Both the position numbers and the translations under genes were made by a program. From Planctomyces sp. (GTDB lineage Bacteria; Planctomycetota; Planctomycetia; Planctomycetales; Planctomycetaceae), in contig JAEUIH010000004.1 in NCBI GenBank assembly GCA_016795105.1, forward strand, positions 186,001 through 250,000: DNA of 64,000 bases. The letters are read 5' to 3'. Below are positions 53,099 through 61,837 of the stretch, piece by piece. The notes under the pieces are model-generated. The model saw only the letters and a program-made list of their open reading frames with translations, was not told the DNA's origin and searched no databases. Every line of letters starts with the position of its first letter. Positions within the stretch are counted from its first letter, which is position 1.

Positions 53099-53536
53099 TC
53101 ATTCACACTGGACATCGCACAGCGGAACAATGCGGCTGTCGGAACGAAGTACCTGCCCAATCGTAACATTGGAAAAGGCCTTCTCCGTTGCTGCGTAGGC
53201 TTGATCAAGTTGTTCATGCAGCGGGCAGAGACTCGTGTGCGAAGGCAGGCCCAGCGGACAATGCCGAATCCGCTCTAAAGGTGCGACCGCGTTCACAACG
53301 TCCAGAATTGTGATCTCATCGGGGGAACGAGAAAGCGAATACCCGCCTCCCGGTCCCGATCGTGAATGCACCAACTGTGCCTGCACAAGATCCTGAAGCA
53401 CTTTGTGAAGGTAACGCCGCGGAACCTTTGTCTGTTCACATAACGAATCCGCCGGCTCTGACTGGCCGGCATCTCCAGCCAGGCAGGCAACGGTTCGCAG
53501 CGCGTATTCGGCGGTTTTGGAAAGCATGTGATTCAC
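53099..53536 (-). CDS. Rrf2-family transcriptional regulator (NsrR-like context)
   Basis: This 145-aa regulator has the winged-helix core ([14 protein letters not shown], then [14 protein letters not shown]), wing [10 protein letters not shown], and Cys residues in [18 protein letters not shown] plus two near the C-terminus (CDVQC). It is similar in plan to the Rrf2 protein at 48360. It is divergent from the flavohaemoglobin gene, and a 26-base palindrome sits between the two. The context (hmp beside an Rrf2 gene) matches NsrR-type NO regulation, but assignment as NsrR itself is not proven. Confidence 0.88.
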   Translation of the reverse strand: MNHMLSKTAEYALRTVACLAGDAGQSEPADSLCEQTKVPRRYLHKVLQDLVQAQLVHSRSGPGGGYSLSRSPDEITILDVVNAVAPLERIRHCPLGLPSHTSLCPLHEQLDQAYAATEKAFSNVTIGQVLRSDSRIVPLCDVQCE

Positions 53537-53556
53537 CCTCAGATTTGGAATCTTTG

Positions 53557-53582
53557 AATTCTACACATTGACATGTAGAATT
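53557..53582. promoter_or_regulatory. Palindromic operator candidate for Rrf2 regulation of hmp
   Basis: Perfect 9-base arms (aattctaca and tgtagaatt) flank an 8-base spacer, giving a 26-base dyad. It lies 20 bases upstream of the Rrf2 start and about 112 bases upstream of the hmp start, in the short divergent region. Size and placement suit a homodimeric winged-helix repressor such as an NsrR-like protein. Confidence 0.7.
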
Positions 53583-53694
53583 GAAGTGATAAAGTCGAAT
53601 TCAGGAAAGGCACATCCATTTTTGTGTATTTGAGTTGATTGGTCGCCAGAAAGATAAAGCAAATATTGCTCCTGAATTGATTGGAATTCTCTAT

Positions 53695-54924
53695 ATGCTC
53701 AGTGAAAACACCATCCAGATTGTTAAGTCCACGGCTCCAGCAGTTGCGCAGCACGCGGAGGCGATTACTCGTCGCTTCTATCTGTTGATGTTTGTTGGAA
53801 ATCCCGAGGTCAAAGCGTTTTTTAATCAGGCTCATCAGCATTCCGGGGGGCAGCAAAAGGCCCTGGCTGGAGCGATTTGTGCGTATGCAGCCAACATTGA
53901 TAATCTCGCGGCGCTGGGGCCGGCAGTCGAGCTGATTGCTCAAAAACACTGTTCGCTGGGAGTTCAGCGTGAACACTACCCGATTGTGGGGAAGCATCTT
54001 TTGGCGGCGATTCGTGATGTGCTTGGGGATGCAGCAACCGACGAAGTGATCGCAGCCTGGGCGGAAGCGTATGGATTTCTGGCAGAGATCTGCATTGGTC
54101 GCGAAGCGGAAATCTATCGCGAGCAGGCATCAGCATCGGGTGGATGGAATGGCTATCGCAATTTCCGCGTGGAGCGAAGGGTTGTGGAGTGCGAGCATGT
54201 GACATCATTCTATCTGAAGCCTTCCGACGGAAAGGCTCTGCGTGACTTTAAGCCTGGGCAGTACATCACCGTCAATCTCCCGCACCCGACGACCCCGACA
54301 TCTCCTCGCAACTATAGTTTGTCTGATCGGCCCGGGTTACCCCATTATCGAATCAGCGTCAAGCGGGAAGCAGCACCAACACTTGATGCTCCGGCCGGTT
54401 TGATCTCGAATTTGCTTCACGATCAGGTGCAGCCGGGTGACGAGCTTTCCATTGGTCCTCCCTGTGGGGAATTCACGCTCGATGTTTCCACTGCGGTTGG
54501 CAAGCCTGTGGTGCTGCTGGCAGGTGGCATTGGTGTGACTCCGCTCCTCAGCATGCTCAAATCGCTGGCGAAAGTTACAACAACTCCTGTCTACTTCGTT
54601 CATGCTTCCCGGAACAGTCGAATGCATGCCCTGGCGGGAGAAGTGCGGGATGCAGCAAGTCAGCGTCCAGCGATTCGGACGCATTTTCGTTATGACGCTC
54701 CGCTGGTTGATGACCTGAGCGCAGGGCGTTGTGACAGCATCGGTCGCGTTGATCTTGAATTCCTTCAGTCTATTCTGCCCACAAGCGACGCGGAATTCTA
54801 CTTCTGTGGCCCGAAGCCGTTCATGACGGGGGTTTACCGAGCTCTGAAAGACTGGAGCGTTGATGAATCACGAATCCACTTTGAATTCTTCGGGCCTCGA
54901 CAGGAGATCAGTAGAGTTCATTGA
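53695..54924 (+). CDS. hmp: Flavohaemoglobin, nitric oxide dioxygenase
   Basis: This 409-aa protein converts NO and O2 to nitrate using NAD(P)H. The globin domain (residues 1-140) has the proximal His85 ([13 protein letters not shown]) and a Tyr in [10 protein letters not shown] that matches the distal B10 site. The FAD domain has RNYSLS at about 205, and the NAD domain has [11 protein letters not shown] at about 277 plus a C-terminal YFCGPKPFM. Domain order and length match E. coli Hmp closely. ATG 53695 is chosen over an upstream in-frame Met whose residues are not globin-like. Probable Rrf2 control through the palindrome upstream. Confidence 0.95.
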   Translation: MLSENTIQIVKSTAPAVAQHAEAITRRFYLLMFVGNPEVKAFFNQAHQHSGGQQKALAGAICAYAANIDNLAALGPAVELIAQKHCSLGVQREHYPIVGKHLLAAIRDVLGDAATDEVIAAWAEAYGFLAEICIGREAEIYREQASASGGWNGYRNFRVERRVVECEHVTSFYLKPSDGKALRDFKPGQYITVNLPHPTTPTSPRNYSLSDRPGLPHYRISVKREAAPTLDAPAGLISNLLHDQVQPGDELSIGPPCGEFTLDVSTAVGKPVVLLAGGIGVTPLLSMLKSLAKVTTTPVYFVHASRNSRMHALAGEVRDAASQRPAIRTHFRYDAPLVDDLSAGRCDSIGRVDLEFLQSILPTSDAEFYFCGPKPFMTGVYRALKDWSVDESRIHFEFFGPRQEISRVH

Positions 54925-54997
54925 GAGGTAAGCCGATTGGTGTCAATCCTCTCCCGGAACGACTTTCTGGCTCACCTATTTTGACAAGGAGCACGTC

Positions 54998-56314
54998 ATG
55001 CGTCTCAGCAACACACCCGCGATCGCTTTACTTTCAGCAGTGGCAATGCTGGCGAGCAGTGTTCCTGTCGTCGCATTTCAGGGTGGCGATGAGTTTGAGA
55101 AGGAGCCCATTCTTTACAGTACATCCACGCCACGTAACCGCGTTGAGGCATTGAAGATCGCGATCGAGTCCGGCAATAAGACGATCCGGAATTCTCCGAG
55201 ATTCGGCTACCTGCCAGACCTACTCAACGCACTGGAAGTTCCAGATGAATCTCAGACACTGGTATTTTCAAAGACCAGCCTGCAGATGCGGCGAATCTCT
55301 CCACGAACCCCGCGCGCGATCTATTTCAGTGACGATGTTTACATAGGATTTTGCCAGTCCGGCGACGTACTTGAGATCTCAGCCGTTGATCCCGAACTGG
55401 GAACTGTCTTCTATACGGTCGATCAACACACTCCGGATCAGCCCATCATTCAGCGTCAGACCGAAAGCTGCCTCGTGTGTCACAGTTCATCCCGGATGGA
55501 AGGTGTGCCTGGTCATATCATTCGTTCGCTGTATGTTGATGCCGGAGGTCAGCCACTCCTTTCTGCGGGCAGTCGGACTGTCGATCATACAACTCCGGTG
55601 AAGGATCGCTGGGGAGGCTGGTACGTGACCGGTACTCATGGTGCTCAGACTCATCTCGGCAATCTGGTGATTCGTGATCGCGATGTTGTTGAGCCCGTCG
55701 ACAATTCGGAAGGTCAGAATGTCACCGATTTGAAGTTCCGAATTAATCCGGATCGCTATCTTTCTCCACACAGCGACATTGTGGCGCTAATGGTGCTGGA
55801 GCATCAGGTTCTGGTTCACAACCGCATCACAAAAGCCAGCTTCGAGACTCGTCAGGCGCTCGCATACGACGAGATGATGCGAAAGATGATGGATAAGCCC
55901 GAAGGGGAGTTGCTCGAAAATACGACTCGTCGAATACAAACTGTGAGTGAACGTCTTGTCGATGCGTTGTTGTTTGTCAATGAGGCGAAGTTGACGGAGC
56001 CATTCCGGGGAACATCAGGTTACGCAGAACAGTTTGTCGGACTAGGCCCCCGAGACAGTCAGGGACGTTCTCTGCGGGACCTGGATTTGTCGACTCGAAT
56101 GCTGAAGTATCCGTGCAGCTATCTGATCTACTCCGAAGCATTTGACCAGTTGCCGAAGGCCTCAAAGGACTGTGTACTCCGGAAACTATGGGATGTGCTT
56201 TCCGGGACAGACGTTTCCGAAAAGTATTCTCACCTGTCACCGGATGATCGTCGCGCCATTCGAGAAATTCTGCTTCAGACAAAGTCTGATCTTCCGGACG
56301 ACTGGAAGAGTTGA
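54998..56314 (+). CDS. Exported monohaem cytochrome-like protein
   Basis: This 438-aa protein has a signal peptide (about residues 1-28) and one CLVCHSS haem site at about residue 165, in a beta-rich region with IYFSDDVYIGFC before it and GGWYVTGTHG after it. The C-terminal half is helical (YDEMMRKMMD, then VSERLVDALLFVNEA). I recall this layout from planctomycete conserved secreted proteins but cannot name a characterised family. It follows hmp by about 70 bases, so it is probably co-expressed and may be a periplasmic redox protein. Confidence 0.72.
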   Translation: MRLSNTPAIALLSAVAMLASSVPVVAFQGGDEFEKEPILYSTSTPRNRVEALKIAIESGNKTIRNSPRFGYLPDLLNALEVPDESQTLVFSKTSLQMRRISPRTPRAIYFSDDVYIGFCQSGDVLEISAVDPELGTVFYTVDQHTPDQPIIQRQTESCLVCHSSSRMEGVPGHIIRSLYVDAGGQPLLSAGSRTVDHTTPVKDRWGGWYVTGTHGAQTHLGNLVIRDRDVVEPVDNSEGQNVTDLKFRINPDRYLSPHSDIVALMVLEHQVLVHNRITKASFETRQALAYDEMMRKMMDKPEGELLENTTRRIQTVSERLVDALLFVNEAKLTEPFRGTSGYAEQFVGLGPRDSQGRSLRDLDLSTRMLKYPCSYLIYSEAFDQLPKASKDCVLRKLWDVLSGTDVSEKYSHLSPDDRRAIREILLQTKSDLPDDWKS

Positions 56315-56393
56315 GTCTTTTCGGGAATCTGCCGTCTTTCTCTCACGATCTCCAGCTTTGCGTCGACATTCAGAATTACCGAAGGAACAACAC

Positions 56394-56741
56394 ATGGCGA
56401 CTGAACATCTGCAACCCGGCGTTGTTACGCATTTACCGCTCGGTCCGGCATTGGGCGAATCAGCAACGACGGCATTCGTTAAGACGGCTTCATTTGAGTT
56501 GATTCGAATGGTGCTTCCGGCCGGCAGGGAAATTCCTCCACACAAGACTCGCGGTGAAATTACGGTTCAATGTCTGGAGGGTCGAGTCCTTTTTTCGTGT
56601 TACGGTGAAACGGTGGATCTCCGTCCCGGCGATTTGCTTTATCTGGCTGCCGATGACGTGCATGCATTGAAAGCGGTTGAGCCGTCGTCGTTACTTGTGT
56701 CGCTGGTGCTGGCAAAAGATCGGTCACGTTCAGGTGATTGA
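56394..56741 (+). CDS. Small cupin-domain protein
   Basis: This 115-aa protein is a single cupin barrel: LPAGREIPPHKTRGEITVQCLEG forms motif 1 (with one His and Glu in place), and RPGDLLYLAADDVHALKAVE motif 2 with its His. Such proteins bind a metal and a small ligand or act as sensors. The frame extends upstream without cupin features, so ATG 56394, after a plausible gaaggaa site, is used. It lies between the monohaem protein and an HPP-family membrane protein in the hmp operon. Confidence 0.83.
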   Translation: MATEHLQPGVVTHLPLGPALGESATTAFVKTASFELIRMVLPAGREIPPHKTRGEITVQCLEGRVLFSCYGETVDLRPGDLLYLAADDVHALKAVEPSSLLVSLVLAKDRSRSGD

Positions 56742-56760
56742 CGGGAGTACTTCTACGTCC

Positions 56761-57327
56761 ATGCAGAACAGATTTCCGGGCCGACGAATATCGCGAATTC
56801 GGATGAATCGTCGGATTGTTGTGATGGCACGCCGGAGCCATCGTAAGGGGCGCGACTTTCAGCCGAAATTCTCTTCCACGCAAATGATACTGTCATGGGC
56901 GGGTAGCTTTCTGGGAATCGGACTGCTCGCATATCTCTCTGTCGGCAGCAAATATCCGATCATTGCTGCGCCGATGGGGGCCACGTCAGTCCTGGTTTTT
57001 GGAGTTCCTCATAGTCCATTAGCTCAACCGAGAAACGTAATCTGCGGAAATCTCATCGGTGCATTCGTGTCTGTGGCTCTGGGGCAATCATTTGGGGCGG
57101 CACCCTGGGTGATGGCAATGGCCGTGGCAACAACGATCGTTCTGATGAAGATCACTCGAACCGTACATCCACCGTCGGGCGCCGTGGCTCTGGTCGGAGT
57201 CATGTCTGAAGTCTCGTGGGACTTCTTGTTCGCTCCGGTTCTTGCGGGTTCCGTATTGATCGTTCTCTGGACTTACGTCTTCAACAATGTGTCGCCTGGA
57301 CGCTCCTATCCCACACATTGGCTCTGA
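56761..57327 (+). CDS. HPP-family membrane protein (nitrite-transporter-like)
   Basis: This 188-aa protein has a basic N-terminus and four to five membrane helices, with the family hallmark HPPSGAVAL and a preceding VFGVPHSPLAQPRNVICGNLIGA block. HPP proteins from cyanobacteria and plant chloroplasts have been shown to move nitrite across membranes. In this operon (hmp, haem protein, cupin) and next to a nitrate reductase cluster, nitrite or related anion transport is a reasonable inference. ATG 56761 follows the cupin stop by about 20 bases. Confidence 0.85.
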   Translation: MQNRFPGRRISRIRMNRRIVVMARRSHRKGRDFQPKFSSTQMILSWAGSFLGIGLLAYLSVGSKYPIIAAPMGATSVLVFGVPHSPLAQPRNVICGNLIGAFVSVALGQSFGAAPWVMAMAVATTIVLMKITRTVHPPSGAVALVGVMSEVSWDFLFAPVLAGSVLIVLWTYVFNNVSPGRSYPTHWL

Positions 57328-57371
57328 ATCGCTTCGGGATCTGCAGTGATCGAGGGAAAGCCCGGGCGGGT

Positions 57372-58103
57372 TTAGTGCTTCTGCCGGCTACTTGTATGAG
57401 GGGGGTTACTGATGTTCAACTGGTGAATTACGCCGTCCTCCATTTCATAAATCGCATCAAACACTTCCAGCGTACGCTGGTCATGAGTCACCACAATGAC
57501 TCCAGCACCGTGTTCGCGGGCGACGTTGCGAAAGAGTTCCATGACCTGACGACCTCGATGACTGTCTAAGGCCGCCGTAGGTTCGTCTGCCAGGATCACG
57601 CCTGGATGATTGGCGAGAGCTCTGGCCACGGCGACTCGCTGCTGCTGACCACCCGACAGCATCGCTGTGCTGTGATCCAGACGGTCTCCGACTCCCAGTT
57701 CGTCCAGCAGCTCGACCGCGCGAGTCCGAGCTGCCCTGCTGGTCATCCCGTTGAGTTCCATCGCGATTTGCACGTTCTCTATGGCGCTCAGGAAAGGAAT
57801 CAGATTGGATTTCTGAAACACGTACCCAATGTGTTGACGTCGAAAGCTGCGAAGATTGACGGCTGCATGAGGTCCATCCATCACGAGCATGCCTCCGATG
57901 CGAACCTGCCCTGATGTTGGTGGGTTGATCAATCCCACGGCTGTCAGAAACGTGGACTTACCTGACCCGCTCGGTCCCAGTAACGCAATCACCTCACCTC
58001 GCCGCACTTTCACACTGACATCGCGCATGGCAACCACTTCGGTATTACCTCTGCCGTAGATCTTCGTCAAGCCGATGGTTTCAATGGCCAGTTCGTCAGG
58101 CAT
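57372..58103 (-). CDS. ABC exporter ATPase, MacB/LolD/DevA type
   Basis: This 243-aa ATPase has Walker A GPSGSGKST (about residue 42), Q-loop in YVFQKSNLIPFLS, signature LSGGQQQRVAVARAL, Walker B VILADEPTAALD and switch His in VVTHDQRT. The family serves FtsX/MacB-type permeases rather than classical importers. ATG 58103 follows the permease stop by five bases; upstream frame residues overlap that gene. It ends the operon HlyD-FtsX-ABC. The substrate is unknown. Confidence 0.92.
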   Translation of the reverse strand: MPDELAIETIGLTKIYGRGNTEVVAMRDVSVKVRRGEVIALLGPSGSGKSTFLTAVGLINPPTSGQVRIGGMLVMDGPHAAVNLRSFRRQHIGYVFQKSNLIPFLSAIENVQIAMELNGMTSRAARTRAVELLDELGVGDRLDHSTAMLSGGQQQRVAVARALANHPGVILADEPTAALDSHRGRQVMELFRNVAREHGAGVIVVTHDQRTLEVFDAIYEMEDGVIHQLNISNPPHTSSRQKH

Positions 58104-58108
58104 TGTGG

Positions 58109-59323
58109 CTATCCCATCAAAGCATCGTTTGGATTGACACGCATGGCCTTCCAGATTCCCAGCAAGCTCGAAAGCAATGAGATCACGCACACGATGACCG
58201 CCAGTTGAATCAGATCGTCGTTTGTCAGAACAACTCGACGCGGAAAATGCGGAAACAGCTTCTGTCCGACAACCCATGCGATCCCGTATCCCAGTCCGCC
58301 CAACAGGAGTGCCTGCTGCAGAATGAGTCCCAGGATCACGTGGTTTGGTGCACCGATCAGCTTGAGGAGTGCGATAGAATGAATCTTGTCCAGAGTCAGC
58401 GTGTACAGAATTAGAGCCATGATGATGGCGGCAATTATCGTCAACAGAACACGAAACATGCCAAGCTGCCGTTTGGCTTTGTCGACCATACCCTGAACCA
58501 GCAACTCTTCCTGCCCGGCTCGACTAAAAACCGACACATCGCCCCACGACGAAATGATGCTTTCAACCTGTTGCAGGTCTGCTCCCGGAGCCACTCTGGC
58601 GATTACAGCGCTTAGCGGCGGAGGTGTGATCCCCGGCAGTTCTGATGTTGGCCGCGCCAGTTGTTCCGTGAGTGCTGGTTGACTGAGAAACAGTTCGTTC
58701 TTCTGCCCGCGTGAATCACGCGCGGCACGTTCCAGTCGAACAGATTCGCCCGAGCTGTCGAACTGAATGGCCTGAGAATCCCGCACTGTTGTGAACGCCA
58801 TCCCATCGCCACCCGAGCTGACCATGCCAGAGGTAATGCCAACCACGGTATAGGTTTCTTTGCCGAGTGGAATTTGTTCGCCAAGTTGCAGACCGAGCGT
58901 TTTATCGGCAACGATTTCGAAATGATTTTGTCGGAGGGCTCGCCCGGAAGTCAGCGGCAGCCATTCGCCTTTGTCGATCGGCCAACTCAGTCCCAGGACA
59001 GATATTCGCATGGGCTGGCCGTTGTGTTGCCGCTGAATCGTGTGGTACACGAATTCTCGCGAAGACTGGATTCCAGGCACGGCTTCGACGCGGTACAGCA
59101 GCGACGTTGGGACTCGTGACACTTCAGCAAAAGGGCCACGCGTATCTTTTTGAACGATCCACAAGTCCGCATCGATGCGATTGATCAGCAGCGTGGCGTC
59201 TTCCAGCAGTCCACGATAGATACCAGCCATTCCCATGACGATCATCAGCAGCATTCCGATGCCCAGCACCGTCAGAATGAATCGGCCGAGATTGTGTCTG
59301 ATATCTTTGATTGCAAGGTTCAT
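58109..59323 (-). CDS. FtsX-domain ABC permease, DevC/MacB-like
   Basis: This 404-aa permease has an N-terminal helix (about residues 13-38), a large extracytoplasmic domain (about 40-280) with ADLWIVQKDTRGPF, as in DevC-type proteins, and three C-terminal helices (about 285-395) with the FtsX pattern ALLKLIGAPNHVILGLILQQALLLG. It overlaps the HlyD gene by four bases. DevBCA/MacAB systems move lipids, peptides or toxins across the envelope in concert with an adaptor; the cargo here is not known. Confidence 0.9.
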   Translation of the reverse strand: MNLAIKDIRHNLGRFILTVLGIGMLLMIVMGMAGIYRGLLEDATLLINRIDADLWIVQKDTRGPFAEVSRVPTSLLYRVEAVPGIQSSREFVYHTIQRQHNGQPMRISVLGLSWPIDKGEWLPLTSGRALRQNHFEIVADKTLGLQLGEQIPLGKETYTVVGITSGMVSSGGDGMAFTTVRDSQAIQFDSSGESVRLERAARDSRGQKNELFLSQPALTEQLARPTSELPGITPPPLSAVIARVAPGADLQQVESIISSWGDVSVFSRAGQEELLVQGMVDKAKRQLGMFRVLLTIIAAIIMALILYTLTLDKIHSIALLKLIGAPNHVILGLILQQALLLGGLGYGIAWVVGQKLFPHFPRRVVLTNDDLIQLAVIVCVISLLSSLLGIWKAMRVNPNDALMG

Positions 59324-60501
59324 TGAATGGCAACCTTCCTGCCTTCGAAGTTCTTCACGGCCGCTTCCGACGGCAGCAAAATCTGTTCACCGCCAGGGAC
59401 GCCTTCCAGAATTTCTACCTGTTCGCGATTGCTGAGTCCCAGCTTGACCGGATGCCACTGAGCTGTACCATCGCGCTGAACAAAAACACCCGGTGTTGCC
59501 TCGCGCCATGATACAGCGATGGCTGGGATGATCTTCGCTTTGTCGCGGCGAGCTGTCTCAATATAGACTTCGGCTCGCTGTCCAATGGCCCAGTTGGCGG
59601 GCAGTTCCAGCACGCGTATATCGACGGTGAACTCCCGAGTTTCGCGGTCGGTCTCTCTTCCCAGCCGGGCGACTTCACCGCGAAACGTTTTGGCATCTTC
59701 CGATCGAAACGCCACCCGAGCCGGTTGTCCCGCAGCGATGTGAGACATTTCTGTTTCATCCACCCACGCACTGACCCACAGCACTTCCGTTGAGATCAAG
59801 CTTAGTACCGGACTTCCGGGGACAGCGACGGCGCCGGGATCGCGATATCGCTGCACAATCAGCCCGGCAAAAGGTGCCGTAACGACTGTGTCTGCCAGCC
59901 TCGCCTGATGAAATGCCAGCGTACTTTCGGCGACCAGTTCCTGCTGCCTGGCCTCGAGCAACGCGGCATCTGCACGGGCGACTCCGGCAAGAGCGACATC
60001 CATCTGTTCGCGAGCTTTGTCCATGTCTGTCGCACTGGCCGCATTAGACGTTACCAGCATCGCCACTCGCTCATGGTTCTGATCTGCCTGCTTCAGCACT
60101 GCTTTGGCCTGGTTCTGATCGGCCTCGTACCGATTCAATCCCGCTTTCGCTGCAGCGACGCCGACCTTGGCCATTTCGACCTGTTGTTTGAGTTCAGTGT
60201 CATCCAGTTGAAACAGCACGTCACCAGGTTGAACGGTGTCCCCCTGATCGACGCGAACTTCCTGAATTCGCCCTGATATCTTAGGGCTGATAATCGCTTT
60301 CTGTTTTGCCTCCAAAGTCCCTGTTCCCATAACCTCCGCCACGATCGGCCCTTCAGCTACCTCAATCACAGTAACTGTGATAGGCAAAAATCGCAGCCAG
60401 TAGATTGTCGTTCCGGCAACGAAAATGAACATCACAAGCTTTATCAGTTTGGACAGCCAGTTTGAGGCCATGATTGATTGCCGGGTCTGCTGAGTTGGCA
60501 T
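59320..60501 (-). CDS. HlyD/MacA-type membrane-fusion adaptor
   Basis: This 393-aa adaptor has one N-terminal helix (about residues 18-38) and the first half of a lipoyl-like domain (SGRIQEVRVDQGDTVQPGDVLFQLD). A long alpha-helical hairpin (about 95-205) follows, then the second lipoyl half (TVVTAPFAGLIVQRYRDPGAV) and beta-barrel domains. It bridges the inner-membrane permease to the outer envelope. ATG 60501 or the internal ATG 60471 may start it. It heads the exporter operon after a small LRR-type gene 39 bases upstream. Confidence 0.9.
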   Translation of the reverse strand: MPTQQTRQSIMASNWLSKLIKLVMFIFVAGTTIYWLRFLPITVTVIEVAEGPIVAEVMGTGTLEAKQKAIISPKISGRIQEVRVDQGDTVQPGDVLFQLDDTELKQQVEMAKVGVAAAKAGLNRYEADQNQAKAVLKQADQNHERVAMLVTSNAASATDMDKAREQMDVALAGVARADAALLEARQQELVAESTLAFHQARLADTVVTAPFAGLIVQRYRDPGAVAVPGSPVLSLISTEVLWVSAWVDETEMSHIAAGQPARVAFRSEDAKTFRGEVARLGRETDRETREFTVDIRVLELPANWAIGQRAEVYIETARRDKAKIIPAIAVSWREATPGVFVQRDGTAQWHPVKLGLSNREQVEILEGVPGGEQILLPSEAAVKNFEGRKVAIQ

Positions 60502-60540
60502 GGTTGTTGGGCTCTCCGGAAATATGACACGGGTCTCGCG

Positions 60541-60885
60541 TCAGTAGCAAATTCTCACAGCCGGAACGGCTTCGTGCAATCGGTCAATGCCCTCCAGTGT
60601 CACACGAGTATTGACAACAGAGAGAAACCTTAGGCTTCGGAGGTTTGTCAAACGCTGAATCCCGGTGTCCGAGATAGTGGTGTCATTATCCCCGATTTGA
60701 CTGCGAACAGAACCTGCAGGCAACTCGCCGTTCCTGCCGTTGATGGGCACTGATTCGTCTGCAGACGCTACTGTGTTCGCGCAGCAAACGACAAGCAGGT
60801 TCGCGCAGCAAACGACAAATAGCCCGCCCTGAAACCACAGCCAGCCAGACGTACAATCACGCACGATACCGCCTCCTCGATCCAT
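60541..60885 (-). CDS. Small exported LRR-fragment protein with duplicated leader
   Basis: This 114-aa protein has a hydrophobic leader containing a tandem eight-residue repeat (LFVVCCAN, LLVVCCAN) from a 24-bp DNA duplication at 60775-60822. It ends with about one and a half leucine-rich repeats (LTNLRSLRFLSVVNTRVTLEGIDRLHEA). It may be a remnant of a longer LRR protein. It is divergent from arsR and leads the HlyD/FtsX/ABC operon. ATG 60885 or 60903 is possible. No function is assigned. Confidence 0.55.
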   Translation of the reverse strand: MDRGGGIVRDCTSGWLWFQGGLFVVCCANLLVVCCANTVASADESVPINGRNGELPAGSVRSQIGDNDTTISDTGIQRLTNLRSLRFLSVVNTRVTLEGIDRLHEAVPAVRICY

Positions 60886-60909
60886 TGACTCATGCCTCCA
60901 CATCAACAT

Positions 60910-60931
60910 AATATTCAAAAAATCGAATATG
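60910..60931. promoter_or_regulatory. Candidate ArsR operator in the divergent region
   Basis: An inverted repeat atattc (60911-60916) and gaatat (60925-60930), with an 8-base A-rich spacer, lies in the short region between the exporter operon and arsR, 34 bases before the arsR start. A/T-rich dyads of this size are common ArsR/SmtB targets. Binding could control both directions. Confidence 0.5.
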
Positions 60932-60964
60932 TGAATCGAATGGTCCCGGTTTGGAACTCGCAGA

Positions 60965-61378
60965 ATGGCAGATTCTCGACAACAAAAGGCGACGGCAGAA
61001 CTGTTGAAGGCATTTTCGCATCCAACTCGATTGTCCATTCTTCAGGAGTTGCTGGCCGGTCCAAGGTGCGTGACTGATATGGAGGAAATCCTTCCGGCAA
61101 GGCAAGCCAATATCTCGCAGCATCTTGCCGTGCTGCGGCATGCTCGACTTGTTGACTATGCTCAGGACGGCGTTCTCAAATGTTACTACCTTTGCCGCCC
61201 GAAACTCGTGAAGGATCTACTCACGCTGATGGGACGTGATGAACCCATGGTAATTCGCACTGCAAAGGAGATTAAGGCTGAAAAGAAGCGACTGGCGGAT
61301 ATGAGTGAATCGTCCCGCTCAATCGAAATATCGGCCGCAGTGACCAGCGGCGTCAAGCGGAGGTCGAGAGTTCGATGA
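60965..61378 (+). CDS. arsR: ArsR/SmtB-family regulator
   Basis: This 137-aa winged-helix repressor has LLKAFSHPTRLSILQELLAG, the recognition region ARQANISQHLAVLRHARLV and a wing DGVLKCYYL. One Cys (PRCVTDMEEIL) lies in the helix that carries the CxC metal site of classical ArsR proteins; a second Cys is in the wing, so metalloid sensing is possible but the canonical CxC is absent. The ATG of the next gene overlaps its TGA. It begins a coupled operon of five genes ending in a truncated haemoglobin. The symbol reflects family, not proven arsenic response. Confidence 0.85.
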   Translation: MADSRQQKATAELLKAFSHPTRLSILQELLAGPRCVTDMEEILPARQANISQHLAVLRHARLVDYAQDGVLKCYYLCRPKLVKDLLTLMGRDEPMVIRTAKEIKAEKKRLADMSESSRSIEISAAVTSGVKRRSRVR

Positions 61379-61837
61379 GCAGGCAGATCTACCTGGACTA
61401 CAACGCCAGCACGCCGCTTGATCCGGAAGTCGTCGAGGCGATGCGTCCGTTCCTAAACATGGCGTACGGAAATCCTTCCAGCCTGCATTGGGCGGGAAGT
61501 CCTGCACGCGATGTCGTGCGGCAGTTAAGAGGCGAATTCGAGGAGAGGCTTCGGGATGAATTTGGTGATCGAGTCGTTCTCAATGGTCATCCAGTCGACC
61601 GACTTCCCAATACTTTGAATGTCAGCTTTCTGGATCACGACGGGGTCGGCCTGTCACGCAGGAACGGCAACGATCAGTCCTGTGCTTGCTGCGATGGGAG
61701 CGTCCCCTGAGATCGGTCGGGGCGCCATCAGGTTCAGCCTCGGAAGAACCACGACAGGCGACGACATCAATACAGCCATAGACCTTTTGGCAGGTATTCG
61801 AAAATCTGACGAAACGCTGTCGGAAGGCGACACATGA
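61375..61837 (+). pseudogene. Cysteine desulfurase (NifS/IscS) remnant with internal deletions and frameshift
   Basis: The first about 50 residues match NifS/IscS N-termini (IYLDYNASTPLDPEVVEAM, then GNPSSLHWAG). The sequence then jumps to a C-terminal part (FGDRVVLNG, RLPNTLNVSF), losing roughly 200 residues including the PLP-binding Lys region. After another gap the frame changes, and the active-site loop TTGSACHAG with VLAAMGASPEIGRGAIRFSLG continues in frame from 61619 to 61837. It cannot encode an active enzyme. Yet both ends keep four-base overlaps with neighbours (ATGA at arsR, ATGA at the methyltransferase). Confidence 0.85.
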
